This document shows positions 25,019 through 29,727 of a DNA stretch of 29,727 nt, in pieces; position 1 is the stretch's first letter; the number at the start of each line of letters is the position of its first letter. This DNA comes from Bacteroidota bacterium (lineage in GTDB: Bacteria > Bacteroidota > Bacteroidia > Bacteroidales > Dysgonomonadaceae): positions 1 through 29,727 of the forward strand of contig JAEWQF010000041.1 of assembly GCA_023399295.1 (NCBI GenBank). The letters run 5' to 3'. The notes beneath the pieces are model-generated. The model ran no database searches and was not told the origin of the DNA. It saw only the letters and a list, made by a program, of their open reading frames with translations. The translations under genes were made by a program, and so were the position numbers.

Positions 25019-25705
25019 ATGAAGAGACTGTTGCGTTTTTGTTGGAAGCTGACCCTTTGGTTCCTGATCCTCTCGTTCGCGGGAGTACTGCTTTTCAGAT
25101 TCCTGCCGGTCATCGGCACCCCGTTGATGGGAATCCGTGTGGCAGAGGCGATCTCCCGTGGTGAGAGACCGACCGTCACCTACCGTTGGGTTCCCTATGA
25201 AAAGATATCGGATCACATGAAGCGGGCTGTGATTGCCTCCGAAGATCAGCGGTTCTACACCCATCATGGCTTCGACCGTGTTGAAATTGAGAAAGCGATC
25301 AAAGAAAACAAAACAAGAAAGAGAGCGCGTGGCGCCAGTACCATCTCACAGCAGACGGCCAAGAATCTCTTTCTCTGGCCCCACTCATCCTGGCTGAGAA
25401 AAGGATTGGAGACCTGGTTCACCCTGCTGATTGAGCTGTTGTGGCCAAAGGAACGAATCCTGGAAGTCTACCTCAACATCATGGAGACCGGTAAGGGACT
25501 ATATGGCGCCGAAGCGGTGGCGCGTTCCCATTTCAATACAACCGCTGCAAAGCTCACGGCATCACAGTCGGCGCTGATAGCGGCTACTCTCCCCAATCCG
25601 CTGGTGTACAACTCCCGTAAGCCAGGTCCCTACATCCAACGCAGACAGGCTGCCATCCAGCGACAGATGCATACCATCCGTCTCGTTGACGATGGCGACA
25701 AGTGA
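25019..25705 (+). CDS. mtgA: Monofunctional biosynthetic peptidoglycan transglycosylase
   Basis: 228 residues from ATG 25019. One N-terminal membrane helix (about 9-27) and a GT51 domain without transpeptidase: catalytic E75 in ASEDQRFYTHHGFD, GASTISQQTAKNLFL at about 105-119, and EVYLNIMETGKGLYGAEA at about 149-166. It polymerises lipid II into glycan strands, complementing RodA. It is not in the mre operon and has its own promoter. Confidence 0.95.
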   Translation: MKRLLRFCWKLTLWFLILSFAGVLLFRFLPVIGTPLMGIRVAEAISRGERPTVTYRWVPYEKISDHMKRAVIASEDQRFYTHHGFDRVEIEKAIKENKTRKRARGASTISQQTAKNLFLWPHSSWLRKGLETWFTLLIELLWPKERILEVYLNIMETGKGLYGAEAVARSHFNTTAAKLTASQSALIAATLPNPLVYNSRKPGPYIQRRQAAIQRQMHTIRLVDDGDK

Positions 25706-25743
25706 CAACCCCTCTGCAACCCTGACCGATTCACCCCGATCTG

Positions 25744-25775
25744 TTTGGCAATGAGCAGGAATTTCGTTACTTTTA
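25744..25775 (+). promoter_or_regulatory. Promoter for ygbA-like operon
   Basis: TTTG at 25744-25747, a 20-base gap, then TACTTTTA (one mismatch to TAnnTTTG), 22 bases before ATG 25798. No palindromic operator was seen near it. Confidence 0.5.
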
Positions 25776-25797
25776 CAGTTCGATTGAGGGCGTAGAG

Positions 25798-26154
25798 ATG
25801 AACGAAGCAGAAAAGAGAGTTGTCGGAAAGATGATCGCCATCTATTGCCGCGCCAGACATGCCTCCGGTGGCGTTTTATGCGATGCGTGCGAGCGGTTGC
25901 TCCACTACGCGGAACAACGTCTGGAGCGCTGTCCATTCGGGGAACAAAAACCCACCTGCGAGACCTGCACCGTGCACTGTTACAAAAAAGACATGCGGCA
26001 ACAGATCAGGGAGGTGATGCGCATGGCCGGACCCCGCATGCTGCTGTGGCATCCAATCGAAACCCTCAGACATTTCTATCGGGAACGACAGAGAGACCGC
26101 CAGTTTGCAGTGCGATCGAAGCTCCCTAAAAAAGAATCAGGTGAAACAGCTTAA
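25798..26154 (+). CDS. YgbA-type nitrous oxide-stimulated promoter family protein
   Basis: 118 residues, rich in cysteine: C17, C28, C31, C45, C54, C57 and C61, in the family pattern LCDAC...RLERCPFGEQKPTC..C..HCY, then VMRMAGPRMLLWHP. This matches the family named for E. coli YgbA, whose gene is induced by nitric oxide through NsrR and has been linked to growth after nitrosative stress. The cysteines suggest metal or iron-sulfur binding; the reaction is not known. The last 14 bases overlap the next gene if that starts at GTG 26141. Confidence 0.88.
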   Translation: MNEAEKRVVGKMIAIYCRARHASGGVLCDACERLLHYAEQRLERCPFGEQKPTCETCTVHCYKKDMRQQIREVMRMAGPRMLLWHPIETLRHFYRERQRDRQFAVRSKLPKKESGETA

Positions 26155-27028
26155 TCACGATAGCGTCATGGCCGATGTGCTGGCAGAGCACAACGAGCTG
26201 ATACCGGTGCTCAACCGCTTCGGTATCCGCCTCGGAGTGGGCAATGATACCCTGATCGAACTGTGTGAGACACATGACCTGAACCCCGACTTCATCCTCA
26301 CGGTGCTCAATGTCTACCTCGACGAATCTTATCGTCCCGATGCCTCACTCCTCCTCTTCGACACCGGACTGATCGCCGACTACTTTCACCGGACGGTAGA
26401 GAATTACATCAATGCATTGGTGCCCAACATTGAGAAGCACCTCAACGCCTTCATCGCACTCAGTGGTGCCGAAACGGACGAGCTGGGCATGCTGCGTCAG
26501 CTCTTCCGCCGTTTCAGCGGGCGGATGACCGGATACCTGCAGCAGATGGCCGCCGATGGGGATGACGACCTGCCCGACGACCTGTTGCACGACCTGAAGA
26601 GCATCCTCATCAAGCATCTCTCACCCGAATACAACCAGAATCTCGCCTACGCCACCATCTTCTCGGTGCATTCACTCGAAAAAGACCTGGCGGCGCACAA
26701 TCGTCTTCGCAACAAGGTGTTGCGACCCAAACTGAATGAACTGGATCATGCCGGAATGCGTGAGTTGCATCAATCGATCACGGAGGAGCATCACCCCCAT
26801 CATCGCAGCAACGGGTGTGACAGGTCGCTCACCAACCGCGAGACCGAGATCCTGCAGCTCATCGCACTGGGTCATACAAACAGGAAAATCGCCGAAAAGC
26901 TGGTTATCAGCCACAACACGGTGCTTACACACCGCAAGAACATCATCGCGAAGACCGGAATCAAAACAGTCTCCGGACTCACCTTCTATTGCATCAGAAA
27001 CGGGCTGATCACCATGCCGGAACGGTAG
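26141..27028 (+). CDS. LuxR-type regulator with N-terminal RIC/ScdA-like region
   Basis: 295 residues from GTG 26141; a TTG at 26105 and an ATG at 26168 are alternatives, the latter cutting the first helix. Residues about 5-60 (DVLAEHNELIPVLNRFGI...TLIELC) resemble the ScdA/RIC N-terminal domain, but the usual CC after FGID is missing (GVG). Residues about 75-210 are all-helical and resemble a hemerythrin domain with several histidines (for instance in DYFHRT, IEKHL, IKHL, SVHS, AAHN), though a full di-iron ligand set is not clear. Residues about 230-288 are a LuxR helix-turn-helix (LTNRETEILQLIALGHTNRKIA...NTVLTHRKNI). It is likely a transcription factor sensing a redox or nitrogen-oxide signal and may control ygbA; that is inference. 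Confidence 0.8.
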   Translation: MKQLNHDSVMADVLAEHNELIPVLNRFGIRLGVGNDTLIELCETHDLNPDFILTVLNVYLDESYRPDASLLLFDTGLIADYFHRTVENYINALVPNIEKHLNAFIALSGAETDELGMLRQLFRRFSGRMTGYLQQMAADGDDDLPDDLLHDLKSILIKHLSPEYNQNLAYATIFSVHSLEKDLAAHNRLRNKVLRPKLNELDHAGMRELHQSITEEHHPHHRSNGCDRSLTNRETEILQLIALGHTNRKIAEKLVISHNTVLTHRKNIIAKTGIKTVSGLTFYCIRNGLITMPER

Positions 27029-27055
27029 CCCGCGTCACTACAACCCACCAGAAAC

Positions 27056-27811
27056 ATGTCACACCAAACCTTTTATCGTCTCTCGGAAACCCATTACGGG
27101 GAGGTGCAGGAGCACAACTACGATGTCGTGATCCTTCCCTGGGGTGCCGTGGAGCCGCACAACTACCACCTGCCCTATCTCACCGATTGCATCCTCACCC
27201 ATGAGCTCGCAATGGCGTGTGCTGCCAGGGCGTTCGACCAGGATGTCACCTGCATGGTGATGCCACCGGTATGGCTTGGTTCACAGAACCCGGGACAGTG
27301 GAACAAACCCTTCTGTATCCATACCCGGACAGAAACACAAAAAGCGATCCTCACCGATATCGTCACCTCGCTCCAGGGTCAGGGATTTCGCAAGATGTTG
27401 ATCCTCAACGGACATGGCGGAAACAGCTTCAAGCCTTACGTGCGCGATCTGGCGATGCAGTTTCCCGACTTCACCCTTGTCGTGGTGGACTGGTGGACCA
27501 CGGTGCCCACAGCAGGTTATTTCGATGAGAAGCCCGATGAGCATGCCGGTGAACAGGAGAGCTCCGTGATGCTTCATTTTCATCCCGAGCTGGTAGCGAT
27601 GGAGAAGGCGGGCGAGGGAAAGGTCGCCTCGAGCGGTCTGGAAGGTGTGGATCACGGCATAGGCTGGATGCCCAGAAACTGGGACACGGTGTCGGCAGAT
27701 ACCGGCATCGGCAACCCCCAAAGATCGACCGCCGTGAAGGGAGCCCGCTATGTGGAGGCGGTGGTGGAGAAGATCACCTCCCTGCTTGTCGGCATGAAGC
27801 AGGAACGATAG
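27056..27811 (+). CDS. Creatininase-family amidohydrolase
   Basis: 251 residues, normal length. Metal-site motifs are E33-P-H35 in PWGAVEPHNYHLPYLTD with D43, NGHGGN at 118-123, and DEHAGEQESS at 161-170. The family includes creatininase, the FAPy deformylase ArfB and mycofactocin peptidase MftE; NGHGGN rather than NGHYEN argues against creatininase itself, but the substrate is unknown. It lies 27 bases after the regulator without its own promoter box, so it is probably in the same transcript. Confidence 0.9.
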   Translation: MSHQTFYRLSETHYGEVQEHNYDVVILPWGAVEPHNYHLPYLTDCILTHELAMACAARAFDQDVTCMVMPPVWLGSQNPGQWNKPFCIHTRTETQKAILTDIVTSLQGQGFRKMLILNGHGGNSFKPYVRDLAMQFPDFTLVVVDWWTTVPTAGYFDEKPDEHAGEQESSVMLHFHPELVAMEKAGEGKVASSGLEGVDHGIGWMPRNWDTVSADTGIGNPQRSTAVKGARYVEAVVEKITSLLVGMKQER

Positions 27812-27832
27812 CCGTCAACGGTTGGTGGTGCA

Positions 27833-27856
27833 GCAATAAAGCCTCCAATTGCTTTT
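27833..27856 (+). terminator. Weak candidate terminator after creatininase-family gene
   Basis: GCAAT/ATTGC stem of 5 bp, 10-base loop, then four T. An alternative AAAGC/GCTTT pairing is equally short. Weak. Confidence 0.3.
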
Positions 27857-27861
27857 AAAAG

Positions 27862-27876
27862 AGCACAATTTGTGCT
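27862..27876. promoter_or_regulatory. 15-base palindrome abutting the mutA -7 box (operator candidate)
   Basis: AGCACAA-T-TTGTGCT is a perfect 7-base inverted repeat with one central base, and its last base is the first base of the TACTTTTG box. A protein bound there would cover the -33 to -7 region. It is too short in loop to be a hairpin terminator. Confidence 0.55.
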
Positions 27877-27883
27877 ACTTTTG
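27876..27883 (+). promoter_or_regulatory. -7 box for mutA
   Basis: TACTTTTG matches TAnnTTTG and lies 88 bases before ATG 27972. A TTTT stands 19 bases upstream in place of TTTG. The leader has no recognised riboswitch. Confidence 0.55.
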
Positions 27884-27971
27884 TACCCTGTATCAGGGGC
27901 GAATCAAAAGTCGCGACAGATGAAGCGAGAAGTGTCAGAAAAAACCTCAAAATAATAATTAGTAACAAAGT

Positions 27972-29727
27972 ATGAGCAAACAGAGAGAAAAGCTTTTCAC
28001 CGATTTTCCGCCGGTTACCACCCAGGGGTGGCTGGATGTCGTCACCAAAGACCTGAAAGGTGCCGATTTTCAGAAGAGACTGGTATGGAAGACCAACGAA
28101 GGGTTTCAAGTGAATCCCTTCTATCGTGCCGAGGATGTGGAAGGAAATGCCGCACTGGATAACCTGCCGGGTCAGTTTCCCTACGTGCGGGGCACGAAGA
28201 AGGAGAATGTGTGGTATGTACGTCAACAGATCGAAGTAACCGATTACGTTGCGGCTAACAGGAAAGCCGTGGCACTGCTGGAGAGGGGAGTGACCTCACT
28301 GGGTTTTCGCCTGCCGAAGAATGCACTTTCGGCTGAGAACCTGGCACAGTTGCTCCAAGGTATCGCTCCCGACAAGGTAGAGCTGAACTTCAGCACCTGC
28401 ATCTCACGCACCATCGATCTGGCAAAGCTGGTGGTCGATTATGTGAAGGGATGCAACCTCGATCCGATGAAATGCTTCGGCTCCATCGAGTTTGATCCCT
28501 TCCGGAAGATCCTCAAGAAAGGGATCGACGAGCCGGCATGGGTCGATAAAGTGGTGGAGATGGTACAGATTACCGCACCTCTGCCCCGCTACAAGGCGAT
28601 CACCGTCACCGGCAGCCGGATGAACGACGCCGGTGCCTTTGCCTACCAGGAGCTGGGCTACAGCCTCTCTTACGGCAACCAGGTGCTTGCGAAGCTGATC
28701 GAAAGGGGGATCGATCCCTCGATGGCAGCCAAGAAGATCAAGTTCGACCTGGGTGTGGGTTCCAACTACTTCATGGAGATCGCCAAGTTCCGTGCAGCCC
28801 GCTGGCTCTGGGCCGAGATCGTCAACGCCTACCGGCCCCCCTGTCCCCACGATTGTGACAACAAGGCTCCCGATGGCACCTGCCGATGTGCCGCCAAGAT
28901 GAACATACATGCCATCACCTCACGCTTCAACCAGTCGCTCTATGACCCCTACGTGAACCTGCTGCGTACGCAGACAGAAGCCATGTCGGCCACCATCGGT
29001 GCAGTCGACTCGCTCACGGTACTTCCTTTCGACGAAGCGTTTGAGACACCCACCGCCTTTGCCGAGCGCATCGCCGTCAACCAGCAGCTGCTGCTCAAGG
29101 AGGAGTCGCACTTCGACAAGGTAACCGATCCCTCTTCCGGATCCTATTACATTGAGACACTCACCACCTCGCTGGCCGGTCAGGCCTGGAAACTGTTCCT
29201 CGAAACCGAGGAGCATGGCTTCTACGAAGCGCTCAAGAGCGGCAGCGTGCAGGATGCGATCAATGCATCGGCCGAGAGCCGTTTCAGTGCCGTGGCCAGT
29301 CGCAAGGAGATCCTGCTGGGTACCAACCAGTATCCCAATGCCCTGGAGACAATGGGAGAGAAGATCGAAGCGCAGGAGAAACAGGGATGTGGCTGCAGCC
29401 ACAACCAGCAGACGACACCGCTGAAAAAACTCAATACCCTCCGTCTGGCCGATCCCTTCAACACGTTGCGCCTCGCCACAGAACAGAGCGGCAAGCGGCC
29501 CAAGGTGTTCATGCTCACCATCGGCAGCCTGGCCATGCGCCTGGCACGCTCACAGTTCTCCGGTAACTTCTTCGCATGTGCCGGCTACGAGCTGATCGAT
29601 AACCTTGGTTTCAAGACCGTAGCCGAAGGAGTGCAGGCGGCCCGCGAGAAGAAGGCCGATGTGGTGGTGCTCTGCTCAAGTGATGATGAGTATGTGACCT
29701 ATGCTCCGGAAGCGTACGACCTGCTCA
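27972..29727 (+). CDS. mutA: Methylmalonyl-CoA mutase small subunit, 3' end outside window
   Basis: 585 codons are visible with no stop; a few tens of residues are probably missing. The start has the family opening (TTQGWLDVVTKDLKGADF). The barrel part (DLGVGSNYFMEIAKFRAARWLWAEIV, then SRFNQSLYDPYVNLLRTQTEAMSA, then LLKEESHFDKVTDPSSGSYYIE) matches small subunits of heterodimeric mutases, and the C-terminal B12-like domain begins near residue 510. This subunit is noncatalytic and pairs with MutB to interconvert succinyl-CoA and methylmalonyl-CoA in propionate production. Two cysteine patches occur: C291, C295, C304 and C306, and C473 and C475. mutB would be expected just downstream. Confidence 0.95.
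   Translation, partial: MSKQREKLFTDFPPVTTQGWLDVVTKDLKGADFQKRLVWKTNEGFQVNPFYRAEDVEGNAALDNLPGQFPYVRGTKKENVWYVRQQIEVTDYVAANRKAVALLERGVTSLGFRLPKNALSAENLAQLLQGIAPDKVELNFSTCISRTIDLAKLVVDYVKGCNLDPMKCFGSIEFDPFRKILKKGIDEPAWVDKVVEMVQITAPLPRYKAITVTGSRMNDAGAFAYQELGYSLSYGNQVLAKLIERGIDPSMAAKKIKFDLGVGSNYFMEIAKFRAARWLWAEIVNAYRPPCPHDCDNKAPDGTCRCAAKMNIHAITSRFNQSLYDPYVNLLRTQTEAMSATIGAVDSLTVLPFDEAFETPTAFAERIAVNQQLLLKEESHFDKVTDPSSGSYYIETLTTSLAGQAWKLFLETEEHGFYEALKSGSVQDAINASAESRFSAVASRKEILLGTNQYPNALETMGEKIEAQEKQGCGCSHNQQTTPLKKLNTLRLADPFNTLRLATEQSGKRPKVFMLTIGSLAMRLARSQFSGNFFACAGYELIDNLGFKTVAEGVQAAREKKADVVVLCSSDDEYVTYAPEAYDLL

Noticed and set aside
27920..27955. 11-codon open frame (MKREVSEKTSK) in the mutA leader as an attenuation peptide
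   Set aside because: No runs of regulatory codons and no terminator/antiterminator pair follow; it is too short to support.
27884..27971. Cobalamin riboswitch upstream of mutA
   Set aside because: The leader is under 90 bases and lacks a B12-box or the needed helices; it is too short for this riboswitch class.
1..29727. Insertion sequence, prophage or other mobile element
   Set aside because: No transposase, integrase or phage gene, no long terminal inverted repeats; the tRNA-Gln 3' end has no recognisable second attachment copy in the window.

Overview
The window looks like a chromosomal segment of a strictly or facultatively anaerobic member of the Bacteroidales, plausibly Dysgonomonadaceae or Porphyromonadaceae. 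Three things point there. Several intergenic regions carry the Bacteroidetes promoter (-7 box TAnnTTTG, in one case with a perfect -33 TTTG 19 bases upstream). The order purH-mreB-mreC-mreD-mrdA-rodA is typical of the group. A methylmalonyl-CoA mutase small subunit (propionate/succinate metabolism) and a Bacteroidales-type formate-tetrahydrofolate ligase are present. The placement is from family knowledge, not a search. No phage, insertion sequence, CRISPR array or integron was seen; this is mostly core chromosome.

Layout. 1-615: 3' end of a short-chain dehydrogenase. 642-4587, minus strand: dgkA (lipid kinase), then a Dna2-like nuclease-helicase, then tRNA-Gln(CUG) with its own promoter, closed by a terminator. 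4778-9753, plus strand: a zinc-ribbon membrane protein, uvrB and fhs. 9754-13228, minus strand: hemW and a secreted glycerophosphodiesterase (overlapping by one base), and a beta-eliminating lyase with tyrosine phenol-lyase-like marker residues and an altered PLP site. 13619-22113, plus strand: a ROK glucokinase, purH and the rod-shape/elongasome cluster mreBCD-mrdA-rodA with overlapping start and stop codons. 22179-27811, plus strand: an SDR and TrmO pair, a putative secreted zinc peptidase, mtgA, then a YgbA-type NO-stress protein, a LuxR-type regulator with an N-terminal RIC/ScdA-like region, and a creatininase-family hydrolase. 27972 to the end: mutA, cut by the window edge.

How the genes fit together. 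The mre/mrd/rodA cluster plus mtgA and dgkA covers rod elongation, glycan polymerisation and lipid-carrier or lipid recycling. Fhs and PurH share 10-formyl-THF: Fhs makes it and the PurH transformylase uses it. The most unusual block is 25744-27811, where a nitrosative-stress marker gene overlaps a gene that fuses an iron-centre-repair-like domain to a DNA-binding domain; this is the best candidate for an uncharacterised sensing system.

A second layer is a set of degenerate 7- to 9-base tandem repeats lying in intergenic gaps or across stop codons (8011, 13407, 13484, 16284, 23619). A perfect 15-base palindrome abuts the -7 box of mutA and looks like an operator.
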